Shown one piece after another: positions 8,646 to 18,039 of a DNA stretch of 64,000 nt. A program made the position numbers and the translations under genes. This DNA comes from JADJXV01 sp046328995 (GTDB lineage: Bacteria; Bacteroidota; Ignavibacteria; Kapaibacteriales; UBA961): positions 1,116,001 through 1,180,000 of the forward strand of contig JAXLVN010000001.1 of the NCBI GenBank assembly GCA_046328995.1, given 5' to 3'. Each line of letters begins with the position of its first letter. The stretch's first letter is position 1. Below the pieces are notes generated by a model. It had not been told where the DNA came from, searched no databases, and saw only the letters and a list, made by a program, of their open reading frames with translations.

Positions 8646-8842
8646 CTGAGAGTATCACTTCGGAGTGATGCTCTCAGTGAACATGCTTGACCAACCTGCT
8701 TGACCACTGAGAGCATCACGAAGAAGTGATACTCTCAGACAACCAACCTGCTTGACCACTGAGAGCATCACGAAGAAGTGATACTCTCAGACAACCAACC
8801 TGCTCGACCACTGAGAGCATCACGAAGAAGTGATACTCTCAG
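8646..8842. repeat. REP-like hairpin cluster 2
   Basis: Four 32-nt hairpins at 8646-8677, 8707-8738, 8759-8790 and 8811-8842. The first has arms CTGAGAGTATCACT and AGTGATGCTCTCAG with a TCGG loop; the other three are the opposite orientation and repeat exactly every 52 bases with a common spacer (ACAACCAACCTGCTYGACCA). They fill most of the 358-base gap between the T9SS gene and the helicase gene. Same family as the cluster at 6551-6810 but with A/T instead of G/C at several paired positions. Confidence 0.88.
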
Positions 8843-8909
8843 GATATTTCGGTAAATTGCACCTCAAATACTCACGTACAAAACCCTAACTTCTTACTCT
8901 CTCTTGTCT

Positions 8910-11156
8910 ATGAAATATCAACTTGTGAAGCAGCAACCGACCGAACTCCCCGATTTTCTGCAAAATTTAAACCCCGAACAGAAAAAAGCCGCCTCCACCA
9001 CCGAAGGGCCGCTGCTCATTATCGCCGGCGCCGGTAGCGGCAAAACTCGTGTCGTCACCTTCCGTATCGCGTACTTACTCGAAAAAGGCGTCGCGCCGCA
9101 GAATATTCTCGCCCTCACCTTTACCAATAAAGCTGCCCACGAAATGAAAGAACGTATCAGCGCTATGGTCGGCGGCAATACCGCCGCTAAAGTATGGGCA
9201 GGCACCTTTCACTCGATCTTTGCACGTATCCTCCGTATGGAAGCCGAACATCTCGGCTATACCAATTCCTTTACTATTTACGACTCCGATGATTCGCTGA
9301 GCGTCGTGCGTTCGGTGATGAATACACTCGGAATTTCACAGCAACAGGTTCCACCGCAAGGAGTTCGCTCGCGGATATCGGGTGCTAAGAATCAAATGAT
9401 CGGTTGGCAGCGCTATGCCGCAGAAGCCGGTAATATCCTCGAAAAGCAAACCGGACAAATCTATCAGGAATACGAAAAACGCCTGCGCGCCAATAACGCG
9501 ATGGACTTTGATGATTTGCTGCTCAATATGATCGTATTACTGAGCAATTTCCCCGATATTCTCAAAAAATATCAGGAGAGGTTTAAGTATATTCATGTCG
9601 ATGAATATCAGGATACGAACCGCGCGCAATACGTTGCCGTAAAACTACTTGCAAGCTCGCACCACAATCTCTGCGTCGTCGGTGATGACGCGCAAAGTAT
9701 TTACAAATGGCGCGGCGCCGATATTCGTAATATTCTCGATTTTCAGACCGATTACACGGATGCAACGATCGTTCGCCTAGAACAGAACTACCGTTCGACC
9801 AAAGTAATCCTCGCTGCCGCTGACGACGTTATTTCCAACAATCGCAAACAATTAGCCAAAAAACTCTGGACCGATAATGCCGAAGGATCAAAGATTACCA
9901 TTCTCCCCGCCCGCGACGACCGCGAAGAAGCCGATATGATTCTCAAGCATATCCGCACCGAGATGAATGAGAATTTCAATTCGCCGAAGGATTTTGCGAT
10001 TCTCTATCGAACCAATGCGCAATCGCAGGCACTTGAGGACTCGCTTCGCCGGGCGCAGATTCCCTATACCATCGTCGGTGGAACGTCCTTTTACAAACGC
10101 AAGGAAATCAAAGATACGATCGCCTACCTTCGCCTGCTTGTGAATCCCAATGACAGTGAGAGTGTGCTCCGGGTTGTCAACGAACCTCCCCGTGGACTCG
10201 GGCAGACGTCGATTCAGCATATCAGGACGTATGCTGATGAACGGAACATATCGATTTTTGAAGCATTTGAGCAGGGACAATTCATCAGTACGATTCAAAA
10301 GCGAGCCGGTCAGGCAGCAGAGAATTTTACGACAATGGTGAAGAGATTTATTGAAATTAAAGACTCCATCCCTCCTGCCGAACTCGCCGTAAGCTTCATT
10401 GAAGCAACAGGTTTGCTAAAGATGTTCAAAGACGAAAACACCGAAGAATCCCTCGACCGCTGGAATAATGTGCAGCGCCTACTCTCGAATATCGCCGAAA
10501 TGGCGGCCCGTGAGGAGAATCCGACGTTGGAGGCGTTTTTACAGCAGGTAGCGCTCGTGTCCGAAACCGATGAAACGGATACGACGCAGAATAAAATCGC
10601 TCTCATGACGATGCATGCCGCGAAGGGTTTGGAGTTCCCGATTGTGTTTATCGCCGGTATGGAGCAGGGTTTATTCCCGATGGGACGCGCCGAGAACAAC
10701 CCCGAGGAACAGGAAGAAGAGCGGCGATTATTTTATGTAGGAATCACCCGCGCGAGAACGAAATTATACCTCAGTCATGCCGAGCGAAGATTCAAATTTG
10801 GGGAGTTATCCTACGCGCAGCCATCAAAATTCATCGGTGAAATATCCGAACATCTCATCGAATACAAGACCGGCGGGCCGGCGTTTCAAAAGGCGGCGCC
10901 GTCGAAGCCGCTGGAGGTGAAAATCATTCGTCAGCCGTTTTTTGATGATATTCCGGCGGAAGAATCGTTCTCGCAAATCCCGCCGCCGCCGATGCCGAAG
11001 CTCAGAGTCGGGCTCAAAGTACGACATGCGCAATTTGGTGTGGGAACGATCCAAGCTCTCACCGGCGAAGGCGCTAAGGCGCAGGCACTGGTCTATTTTC
11101 CGACAGTGGGCAAGAAGCATTTGATGCTGCAGTATGCGAAGCTGCAACCGGTGTAA
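8910..11156 (+). CDS. pcrA: UvrD/PcrA/Rep-type superfamily 1 DNA helicase
   Basis: ATP-driven 3'-5' DNA unwinding in repair and replication restart. The 748-residue chain has the SF1 motifs in order: Q motif LNPEQKKA (about residue 22), Walker A AGAGSGKTR (about 42-50), motif Ia TFTNKAAHEM, motif II VDEYQDTN, motif III GDDAQSIYKWRGA, motif IV LEQNYRS, motif V TMHAAKGLEF and motif VI FYVGITRART. The C-terminal 50 residues (VGLKVRHAQFGVGTI onwards) form the Tudor-like tail found in PcrA/UvrD. I use the ATG at 8910; a TTG six bases earlier is in frame. No clear Shine-Dalgarno is present. The gene stands alone after a hairpin-repeat cluster. Confidence 0.93.
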   Translation: MKYQLVKQQPTELPDFLQNLNPEQKKAASTTEGPLLIIAGAGSGKTRVVTFRIAYLLEKGVAPQNILALTFTNKAAHEMKERISAMVGGNTAAKVWAGTFHSIFARILRMEAEHLGYTNSFTIYDSDDSLSVVRSVMNTLGISQQQVPPQGVRSRISGAKNQMIGWQRYAAEAGNILEKQTGQIYQEYEKRLRANNAMDFDDLLLNMIVLLSNFPDILKKYQERFKYIHVDEYQDTNRAQYVAVKLLASSHHNLCVVGDDAQSIYKWRGADIRNILDFQTDYTDATIVRLEQNYRSTKVILAAADDVISNNRKQLAKKLWTDNAEGSKITILPARDDREEADMILKHIRTEMNENFNSPKDFAILYRTNAQSQALEDSLRRAQIPYTIVGGTSFYKRKEIKDTIAYLRLLVNPNDSESVLRVVNEPPRGLGQTSIQHIRTYADERNISIFEAFEQGQFISTIQKRAGQAAENFTTMVKRFIEIKDSIPPAELAVSFIEATGLLKMFKDENTEESLDRWNNVQRLLSNIAEMAAREENPTLEAFLQQVALVSETDETDTTQNKIALMTMHAAKGLEFPIVFIAGMEQGLFPMGRAENNPEEQEEERRLFYVGITRARTKLYLSHAERRFKFGELSYAQPSKFIGEISEHLIEYKTGGPAFQKAAPSKPLEVKIIRQPFFDDIPAEESFSQIPPPPMPKLRVGLKVRHAQFGVGTIQALTGEGAKAQALVYFPTVGKKHLMLQYAKLQPV

Positions 11157-11199
11157 TTTCAAGATGGTACGTCGTATAACTATAAGTAGTAATAGTTTT

Positions 11200-11235
11200 T
11201 CCGTGCCTTTGCGCCTTTTGCGCCTTTTGCGTTAA
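11200..11235. repeat. GCAAAAGGCGC-type dispersed repeat
   Basis: TGCCTTTGCGCCTTTTGCG followed by CCTTTTGCGTTAAA lies between the helicase and desaturase genes. The same words occur around 1408-1465 and 23410-23479. Nothing else is visible in this 254-base gap. Confidence 0.5.
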
Positions 11236-11410
11236 ATCTCTTCGTCGGCTTGGACGGCAAGGGTGACCGCAGGCGACGGTATGGAAGATGCAGAAGGGGG
11301 ACAAAATTCACCTTCTCAGTCAGTAGCATCCCTATAATTTTTTGGAATTGTGGTATATTGCACCTGAATCTTGGAATAATGTGTCGTTTATCAATATTAA
11401 TCTGAATCCT

Positions 11411-12307
11411 ATGCTTCCAGAATTACGCTACAAAGCCGACCGCCGAACCGTTGCTTATATGGCAGTTACGACGTCTCTTCTCTTTATTCAATGGTATTTC
11501 GGGTTCATGATACCCGTCTTTATCCTCTCGCTTTTTATGGCAATTACCGTGGCGGTGATTGCGCATAATCACAATCATGTGCCGATGTGGAAAAATAAAA
11601 CGATGAATAATCTCACCGACTATTGGCTGACGATTTTTTATGGTTTCCCGGCCTTTGGATGGATACCGACTCACAATCGTAACCATCATTTTTTGAATAA
11701 CAAAGAGGGCGATTATACCATTACCTACCGTTTGAGCGAAAAGAACAATTTCCTGACGCTTGTTTCTTATCCTTCGATTAGTAGTTTTTTCCAGCAAAAG
11801 CCGATTCGCGATTATCTGAAGATGTTGTATAAAAACAACCGCAACGGCTTTTATCTCGCTATTTTTCAATATGTAGCGTTAGCTGCGGTATATATTGCCG
11901 GGATACTCATCGACTGGCAAAAAACGCTTCTTTATATCTTTATTCCTCATCAAGTGGCACTGTTTTCTATTCTTATCTTTAATTATGTACAGCATGTGCA
12001 TGCCGATGAAGAGTCGGACAATGACCACTCGCGGAATTTTACCGGCTTTTTGAATGTGCTTCTCTTTAATAATGGATATCATACCATTCATCACAAGAGA
12101 GCGAATATTCACTGGAGTTTGACGCCGGAAGAACATAAAAAAATTGAACATCTCATCGACCCCGTGCTGCTCGAGAAGAGCTTTTGGGGATATATTTTCC
12201 GGTCGTACTTCCTCTCGATATTCCTGCCGAGCGCCGGCACAAAATCCAAGAGATTGGCACGAATCGCGGCAAAGCAGCAATCCAAGGGAACATTAGTTCA
12301 GAACTGA
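11411..12307 (+). CDS. Fatty acid desaturase-family membrane di-iron enzyme
   Basis: A 298-residue membrane protein with three histidine boxes of the membrane desaturase/hydroxylase superfamily: HNHNH (about residue 55), HNRNHH (about 95) and HTIHH followed by NIHW (about 240). Four hydrophobic helices surround them. The boxes bind two irons that use oxygen to introduce a double bond or hydroxyl group; acyl chains are the usual substrate but this sequence alone does not fix it. The ATG at 11411 gives MLPELRYKAD; the open frame extends to 11342 only through a TTG and non-hydrophobic residues. A strong hairpin terminator follows at 12331-12375. Confidence 0.85.
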   Translation: MLPELRYKADRRTVAYMAVTTSLLFIQWYFGFMIPVFILSLFMAITVAVIAHNHNHVPMWKNKTMNNLTDYWLTIFYGFPAFGWIPTHNRNHHFLNNKEGDYTITYRLSEKNNFLTLVSYPSISSFFQQKPIRDYLKMLYKNNRNGFYLAIFQYVALAAVYIAGILIDWQKTLLYIFIPHQVALFSILIFNYVQHVHADEESDNDHSRNFTGFLNVLLFNNGYHTIHHKRANIHWSLTPEEHKKIEHLIDPVLLEKSFWGYIFRSYFLSIFLPSAGTKSKRLARIAAKQQSKGTLVQN

Positions 12308-12330
12308 TAATAATTTACGGTACTTTTACA

Positions 12331-12375
12331 GGTAGGAATCAAGGGTGACATCACCGTTTGGTTCCTACCTTTTTT
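12331..12375 (+). terminator. Rho-independent terminator after the desaturase gene
   Basis: GGTAGGAA (12331-12338) pairs with TTCCTACC (12362-12369), an inner GGTGA/TCACC adds to the stem, and six Ts follow directly. Confidence 0.8.
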
Positions 12376-12392
12376 CTCTCCCCCTAGCGCGT

Positions 12393-14021
12393 ATGTATTC
12401 TATTGACTTTCCGGCACTTGGCTTCTCCCGCCTCTTTACCGATTTTATTGACAATTCTCCATTTTTTGCCGACGCTTTCCCCGCTAATTCCACGCTTGAG
12501 AACCCACAATACTGGCTCGACGAGCGTGCTCAACGCTTTGATAGTCGTCCTGAGCTCGTGGCAGCAATACAAGCGACAATGCGTACCGTATCGCTGACAG
12601 CGCAGCAGGAACATAATCTGCGTCTGTTAGAGAAACGCACCACGCTTGCGTCTGTAACCGGGCAACAGGTGGGCTTCCTCGGTGGCGCTCTCTACACCCT
12701 GCTGAAAGCACATACGGCTATCCGCTTTGCAGAGAATAGAACGGCATCAGGGCTCGAGACGGTTCCGATTTTCTGGATCGAGGACAACGACGCCGACAGT
12801 GCGGAGGCAGCGAAAACTTCTGTGCTGAATGCACTGCAAGAACCAATCGAAGTGTCGTGTACTCAAGAAATTACCACTTCGACTCCCGTTGCCGAACGTG
12901 TCTTCGATGCGCATATTACGGACGTGATAAATACACTAGAGTCCACTCTACCGAGTTCGGAATTTTCCCTTGATACGATGACCCTCCTACGGGATATTTA
13001 CCGTGAAGGAGTGAGCTGGACGCAGGCCTTTACCGAACTCTTACAGCACTTTCTCGGCAGGTACGGGATGTTGTTTCTTTCGGCAGAAGGAGCTCGTAAG
13101 CAGCGATTATTTAAGGATATTATCAAAAAAGAGCTCTCAGATCCGACGGCAACGAAATCTGCGGTTGACCGGATGGCGGCGCAGCTCGAAAGCGCCGGCT
13201 ATCATGTTCAGGCAATTGCTTCGGAGCCGAACCTTTTTATGCATCATGATGGTGAGCGGAGTAAACTTCGATGGACAGGAGAACACTTTACGGCGCATGA
13301 TACTACCTATACAAGAGAGGATTTACTGGCAAAAGCAGATATAATGCCGGAGCTTTTCTCGCCGAATGTGCTATTACGACCAATCGTTCAGGATGCTATT
13401 CTGCCGACGATAGCTTATATAGCGGGTCCGGGAGAAATTGCATATTTATCTGAATTACAATATGCTTATGATATGTTTAGTGTTCCGGTACCGGCTGTCC
13501 TCCCCCGCCATTCTGCTACATTTATGCCACCGTCGGTGATACGATTTTTGGAGAAAAATTCGCTTGATGTCGCATTTTTCCTTCGTCCATGGCGGGTGAT
13601 TGAGTCCGATCTCACTGCTATGACGGCCGATACACAGGGCGCCGAGCTCTTTGGAGGTGCTGCTGAGGCGTTGAAGACAATGTTCGCATCGATGAGCACC
13701 TATGCAGTTTCTATTGACCAATCGCTCGGTGGTGCCGTCGGGGCGGCGGAACGTCAGACAGAAAAGGTCGTCGAGGACTTACAGAAGCGGATTGCATCAG
13801 CGCAGAAAAAGCGTCATGCCACACTTTTTGACAAAAGCCGTGAGACGGCATCGGTACTTTTTCCGAATGGTAAGCTTCAGGAACGTGTGCTATCGCCGAT
13901 AGTATGGTTACAACGGTTTGGAATGGAGACTTTATCCGAGGTGATGCGGCAAATTTCGAATGAAAACCCAACTTCACATTTTTTTAGTCCGTTACGTCAG
14001 GAAAAGGCATTATTTTTGTAA
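12393..14021 (+). CDS. bshC: Bacillithiol biosynthesis cysteine-adding enzyme BshC
   Basis: Adds cysteine to glucosaminyl-malate in the last step of bacillithiol synthesis. The 542-residue length matches the family. Recognisable parts are VTGQQVGFLGGALYTLLKA (about residues 89-107), IFWIEDNDADSAEA (the usual FWIASEDHD region), FLSAEGARKQRLFKDII, SPNVLLRPIVQD with AYIAGPGEIAYLSEL, the long central coiled coil and the C-terminal FFSPLRQEKALFL. The ATG at 12393 gives MYSIDFPALGFSRLFTDF; a GTG at 12345 is in frame but lies inside the preceding terminator hairpin, so it is rejected. bshA and bshB are not in this window, which is common because these genes are scattered in Bacteroidota. Confidence 0.93.
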   Translation: MYSIDFPALGFSRLFTDFIDNSPFFADAFPANSTLENPQYWLDERAQRFDSRPELVAAIQATMRTVSLTAQQEHNLRLLEKRTTLASVTGQQVGFLGGALYTLLKAHTAIRFAENRTASGLETVPIFWIEDNDADSAEAAKTSVLNALQEPIEVSCTQEITTSTPVAERVFDAHITDVINTLESTLPSSEFSLDTMTLLRDIYREGVSWTQAFTELLQHFLGRYGMLFLSAEGARKQRLFKDIIKKELSDPTATKSAVDRMAAQLESAGYHVQAIASEPNLFMHHDGERSKLRWTGEHFTAHDTTYTREDLLAKADIMPELFSPNVLLRPIVQDAILPTIAYIAGPGEIAYLSELQYAYDMFSVPVPAVLPRHSATFMPPSVIRFLEKNSLDVAFFLRPWRVIESDLTAMTADTQGAELFGGAAEALKTMFASMSTYAVSIDQSLGGAVGAAERQTEKVVEDLQKRIASAQKKRHATLFDKSRETASVLFPNGKLQERVLSPIVWLQRFGMETLSEVMRQISNENPTSHFFSPLRQEKALFL

Positions 14022-14072
14022 AAAATAAAAAACATGAAAATTTAACGTTTACAATTTTAACGGAGTTCAATA

Positions 14073-14531
14073 ATGGCAAAACCTTATCTTTTAGTTGTCG
14101 ATGACAATAGAATTACCACCAAGCTTCTCCGCAGATATTTGGAAGCTAACGGCTACGATGCTGCTGAGGCCTATGATGGTGTAGAGTGTTTGGAGCGCGT
14201 CGCAGAGCGTATGCCGGATGCTATTGTTCTCGATGTGATGATGCCGCGCTTAGACGGTTACGAGACGGTAAAGAAATTACGAGAATCGCCCGCAACGGAA
14301 AAAATTCCGGTCGTTATCGTTACAGCGCTCAATGATGTATCGAACCAATTAAAAGCAATTGAAGCAGGAGCCGATGACTTCTTGAGCAAGCCGATTGAAG
14401 AAAAGCTCTTAATCGCCAAAGTAAAGCTGCTTTCTACTGTCAATATTGAGCGCAAAAAAGTCACTGCTCTGAAAGAATTACTCCTTCAACACGGTGGAGC
14501 AGACGCGCTGGCTGCCTCCGGACTCGAGTAA
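14073..14531 (+). CDS. Single-domain response regulator (CheY-like receiver)
   Basis: A 152-residue receiver domain with the expected residues: DDN near the N terminus (VVDDNR), the phosphoacceptor aspartate in VLDVMMPRLDGYE (about residue 53), threonine in VIVTAL and lysine in LSKPIEEKLL. There is no output domain, only a 25-residue tail, so it acts through protein contact. GGAGTTCAATA precedes the ATG at normal spacing, and a hairpin terminator follows. No kinase gene is adjacent; an Hpt protein is encoded about 7 kb away. Confidence 0.92.
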   Translation: MAKPYLLVVDDNRITTKLLRRYLEANGYDAAEAYDGVECLERVAERMPDAIVLDVMMPRLDGYETVKKLRESPATEKIPVVIVTALNDVSNQLKAIEAGADDFLSKPIEEKLLIAKVKLLSTVNIERKKVTALKELLLQHGGADALAASGLE

Positions 14532-14546
14532 TTATTACCCACGTGC

Positions 14547-14600
14547 AGCCGTAGTCAACTTCACCGAAATTCGGAAGGATGACTACGGCTTTTTTATTTT
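14547..14600 (+). terminator. Rho-independent terminator after the response regulator
   Basis: AGCCGTAGTC (14547-14556) pairs perfectly with GACTACGGCT (14581-14590), followed by TTTTTATTTT. Confidence 0.85.
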
Positions 14601-14629
14601 ACAATATCTTACTTATCTTTCTACGAGTT

Positions 14630-15256
14630 ATGAAGTTACCCTTCCAACGCATCGGCATCTCCTTCCTCTGCCTGCTGGCAGCTATGAGCCTGCAAAGCTG
14701 CCCCTCGATTATGAATGCTCTCAATAATGTGAAGCGCCTGCAATTTAAGCTCGAAAATGTTGCTCAATTTAAAGTCGCAGGCATTACGACTGCTAATAAA
14801 TCGGCGCTTTCCGATTTTTCGATTGTTGACGGATTGTCGCTCTCCCGTGCAGTGGCACAGGGGAAATTACCGGTAGAATTCACGCTCAATGTCGCTGCGG
14901 TGAATCCTAATGACGGCACGGGAGGATCGCCTGCACGCACTGCTACCCTTTCCGGCTTGGACTTTCGGCTCCTGATTGACGATGTGCAGACTATCAAAGG
15001 GGATATTACTTCTCCGATTGATATTCCCGGCACCGGGCAAAGCACGATTATTCCCGTCACGGTCACTCTTGATTTGTACGAGTATTTTGGAAATAAAGGG
15101 TATGACGGGCTCATTAATCTCGCCCTTAGTCTCGGTGGTGCCAAAGGCAGCGCGTCTCGGCTGAAGCTCGATGCCCGCCCGACGGTATCGACGCCGCTTG
15201 GTCCGGTTGCATATCCGGGCAGAATTACAATCATTGACAAACAGTTTAGTAATTGA
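14630..15256 (+). CDS. LEA14-like (water-stress/WHy type) lipoprotein
   Basis: A 208-residue protein with an N-terminal lipoprotein signal (hydrophobic stretch then SLQSC, cysteine at about residue 23). The body resembles LEA type 2 / WHy-fold proteins: FKVAGIT strand, then VEFTLNVAAVNPND, TATLSGLDFRLLIDD, and a terminal beta-rich half. Such proteins are membrane-anchored beta-sandwiches of unclear job. The ATG at 14630 comes directly after the preceding terminator; the ORF upstream of it is terminator sequence. Nine bases separate its stop from the CNNM gene, so the two are probably co-transcribed. Confidence 0.7.
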   Translation: MKLPFQRIGISFLCLLAAMSLQSCPSIMNALNNVKRLQFKLENVAQFKVAGITTANKSALSDFSIVDGLSLSRAVAQGKLPVEFTLNVAAVNPNDGTGGSPARTATLSGLDFRLLIDDVQTIKGDITSPIDIPGTGQSTIIPVTVTLDLYEYFGNKGYDGLINLALSLGGAKGSASRLKLDARPTVSTPLGPVAYPGRITIIDKQFSN

Positions 15257-15265
15257 GAATTTCGT

Positions 15266-16345
15266 ATGGAACTCTTTTTTATTATCCTCTTTAGTCTTTT
15301 GTCGGCGGCGTGTTCATTTTTCACCGGTTCGGCTCTTGGTCTTTCGGCAGTTTTTTTGGATACTTTCAAAGAAATTCACCCCAATTTTACCCGCACACTG
15401 ACCGCTGCTCAAAATTCTCGATCCGGGGAGGCGCTCTCGCTTCAGATCCTCGATTTCGGTTTTCTGCTGCTCGCAGCGACAATGACCGCATTATGGAGTG
15501 AGACGATTGTTGCGACATGGGAATCGCCCGTCGGCGGAGCCCTGCTGCTCTTTGCCCTGCTGCTTCCGCTGAAAACGTTTGCTCATGCTGCCGGTGAACG
15601 CTTCTCCGAGCGCACTGCCGTGCAAACTGCTGTACTGGTCAGTGTTGTATCTGCTTTCCTGAAGCCGCTGACGCTTTTGATTGCAGCAATCACCCGTATA
15701 ATTGTGCCTCCACCCTCCGAAGATGAGTCCCGTGAAGAATTCGACGCACTCGTCGATACAGCTCGCGATGAAGGCACTCTCGATGACGGCGAATACCGTA
15801 TCTTAAAAAATATCATGGGGTTCAGCGAAGTACAGGTCTCCGACGTCATGACTCCCCGCACCGTCGTCTTTAGTTGTAATGCTCTCATGACCGTCGGCGA
15901 AGTACTCCGCCTGCCCGAGCTGCAAATGTATTCCCGTTTTCCTGTTTGGGAAGGCGACTCGCTCGATGGTGTGGTGGGCTACGTGATGACGAAGGATGTG
16001 TTAAGAGCTGCGTTAAATGCTAAAAAATCAAGAACCTTGCGCGAACTCATGCGGGAGGTGTATTTTATTCCAGAAAACGTCGAACTCGGCAAAGCTCTCG
16101 AGCAATTTCTGCAGCGCAAGCAGCATTTGATGATGGCAGTCGATGAATATGGAGGAATTGAAGGACTCATCACGATGGAGGATGTCGTCGAAGCTATTCT
16201 TGGCGTGGAAATCGTCGATGAGGCTGACCGGATAGTAGATTTGAGGGCCCTTGCCAAGCAGCGGCGCGATAAGCGTGTAGCCGAGGTACAGGCCAAAGGT
16301 GAGCTGGATGAAGAGCAACAGGCAGTGCTTCCGTCGGATGAATAA
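15266..16345 (+). CDS. CNNM/hemolysin C-family transporter (DUF21 plus CBS pair)
   Basis: The 359-residue protein has an N-terminal DUF21 membrane region (hydrophobic segments about 3-24, 60-80, 85-105 and 120-145) followed by a CBS-domain pair (starting VSDVMTPRTVVFSCN and MMAVDEYGGIEGLITMEDVVEAILG). These proteins are magnesium/cobalt-linked transporters or efflux regulators; some members were named hemolysins. The usual C-terminal CorC_HlyC domain is absent and the chain ends in a charged tail (RDKRVAEV...EEQQAVLPSDE). It follows the lipoprotein gene by nine bases, suggesting one transcript. Confidence 0.85.
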   Translation: MELFFIILFSLLSAACSFFTGSALGLSAVFLDTFKEIHPNFTRTLTAAQNSRSGEALSLQILDFGFLLLAATMTALWSETIVATWESPVGGALLLFALLLPLKTFAHAAGERFSERTAVQTAVLVSVVSAFLKPLTLLIAAITRIIVPPPSEDESREEFDALVDTARDEGTLDDGEYRILKNIMGFSEVQVSDVMTPRTVVFSCNALMTVGEVLRLPELQMYSRFPVWEGDSLDGVVGYVMTKDVLRAALNAKKSRTLRELMREVYFIPENVELGKALEQFLQRKQHLMMAVDEYGGIEGLITMEDVVEAILGVEIVDEADRIVDLRALAKQRRDKRVAEVQAKGELDEEQQAVLPSDE

Positions 16346-16394
16346 ACCTAACGAGTTGCCACTTTGCCATACATACAAAGGAGTTACAACATGT

Positions 16395-18020
16395 TTATTG
16401 TGTTTTAAGTCTCTTCATAACCGTAAAAAACTCCGTCTCCTGTACCAGACGAAAATGTTCAGTGACATAGGAATATGCCTCTGTATCCCGTTCTAAGCTT
16501 TCTTTACTGCTGCGGCTATGGCCGAATAAGAAAGGATGGTGATCATCTTTCTCGATGACCAACCAATCTGCCCCATGTAATTCCTCGATAAATTCCCGAC
16601 GCATACCCGTAATTTCCACCGTACTAAAATACCAAACGGAATATGTGAGCTTGGAGAATGGACGTTCATTCAGATGATAATAAATCGCACTTGCGTACGT
16701 AGCAATGGCAAATGTACGCCCCCCCCTCGCCGAAGAATCTGCTTCTATCAACCGAGCAACCCTCTTCATATCCGCCCGCATCGACACTGTCTCGCCCTCG
16801 GTAACAAAAAATGCGTCATAAACCCCGGGTGCATAATAGTAATAATACGGGACTATCGCAAGATTCATCCATCGGGGGAATGGGCTAAAAACGAGTAATG
16901 TACATGCTATCATTGCCGCTATTCCTCGCTGATAGAGCACAAAGTCCTTCCAGTGAGTACGTATCGCGGAGAAGAGAATCATTGCTCCCGAACCCGACAG
17001 CACCGACAAAGGAACATACAACCTCAGGAAGTGATAGGTAATTAACTTTTTTTCAATAACTATCGATCCCATTAAAAACACAGCCAGCAAGAATGAAAAT
17101 CCTATCCAATGGTAGCGTTGAACCACAGATTCACGGTCTCGTCGGAAGAATACTGCCAGAGATGCACCAATACAGACAAGAGAAAAAAATGAATAATTAT
17201 CGCCCAGAAATCTTGATAATCCTTTGAGTAAGAAACGGATAAAAGCAGAATTGACTGCCGGCATCGAGGTATAGAATACAGCATACTCCCACATGCGTTG
17301 ATACCCAAGCCAGACGTGGCTGTCGAAGAGTGGTATCAGCATCAGCACCAGCATTCCGATGACACCCAGCATGGTCAATGACCAATAGCGCAGTAATTTC
17401 CGTGGAGCAAACCCCATCATTAGCAGATCATCGAGCATTACGGCAATCAGGGCCAGTCCCATCGGGTATTTTAATCCCGCTGCTACACCTACACAGACTC
17501 CACGAAGTACCAGTGTCAATGCAGGACTGCTACCCTTGAGAATATTACCGTGTCCTACTTTTGCAACTCCCGACATATCAGCGGAATACAGAGCGGTTTG
17601 AAAATACAGCAGCCATACCAAAGCTAGACCTGCAAAGGACTCACATTGGAGCGTGACAGAAGCATTTAATGCCGTGTAGCTTACTGCATATATCAAAGCT
17701 ATCATGTATGCTAACGGTACATTCGATGTTCGCTTCCTGATAACATACAACAGCGAGAGAACAATACTTATCTGAAATATCAAATCATAGATTCTCATCC
17801 CGATTTCAGTATATCCGAATATCTCCCCACCAATACCAAAGATATAGTAGATCATAGGTGGCTTTTGGTCGTAATAATCCGCATAGATTTTGCCGCCGTT
17901 CATCACGACTTCGCCGCCGCGTAAGAACGTAAAATGATCAGTACCGAGAGGAAAAAAAAGGGTGGGTAGTAAAGCAATGAGAATAGCACAACAGGCGAAA
18001 ATTTTGGTACGTGTAGTCAT
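16395..18020 (-). CDS. Glycosyltransferase 39-like polytopic membrane protein
   Basis: A 541-residue protein with about ten hydrophobic helices. The first loop contains PLGTDHFTFLRGG and then YADYYDQKPPMIYYIFG, the acidic and QKPP signature of PMT/ArnT-like lipid-linked sugar transferases, so transfer of a sugar from a polyprenyl phosphate donor in the periplasm is the likely reaction. The C-terminal 150 residues form a soluble region (SIYYHLNERPFSKLT, DWLVIEKDDHHPF). Acceptor and donor cannot be read from the sequence. It is convergent with the CNNM gene and 19 bases downstream of the barrel-protein gene, which may share its transcript. Confidence 0.75.
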   Translation of the reverse strand: MTTRTKIFACCAILIALLPTLFFPLGTDHFTFLRGGEVVMNGGKIYADYYDQKPPMIYYIFGIGGEIFGYTEIGMRIYDLIFQISIVLSLLYVIRKRTSNVPLAYMIALIYAVSYTALNASVTLQCESFAGLALVWLLYFQTALYSADMSGVAKVGHGNILKGSSPALTLVLRGVCVGVAAGLKYPMGLALIAVMLDDLLMMGFAPRKLLRYWSLTMLGVIGMLVLMLIPLFDSHVWLGYQRMWEYAVFYTSMPAVNSAFIRFLLKGLSRFLGDNYSFFSLVCIGASLAVFFRRDRESVVQRYHWIGFSFLLAVFLMGSIVIEKKLITYHFLRLYVPLSVLSGSGAMILFSAIRTHWKDFVLYQRGIAAMIACTLLVFSPFPRWMNLAIVPYYYYYAPGVYDAFFVTEGETVSMRADMKRVARLIEADSSARGGRTFAIATYASAIYYHLNERPFSKLTYSVWYFSTVEITGMRREFIEELHGADWLVIEKDDHHPFLFGHSRSSKESLERDTEAYSYVTEHFRLVQETEFFTVMKRLKTQ

Positions 18021-18039
18021 AGATACGGGGATGGATCTC

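Noticed and set aside
6551..8842. CRISPR array
   Set aside because: The regular 52- and 54-base spacing looks like an array, but the spacers are the same in each unit, the repeats are hairpins in both orientations, and there are no cas genes.
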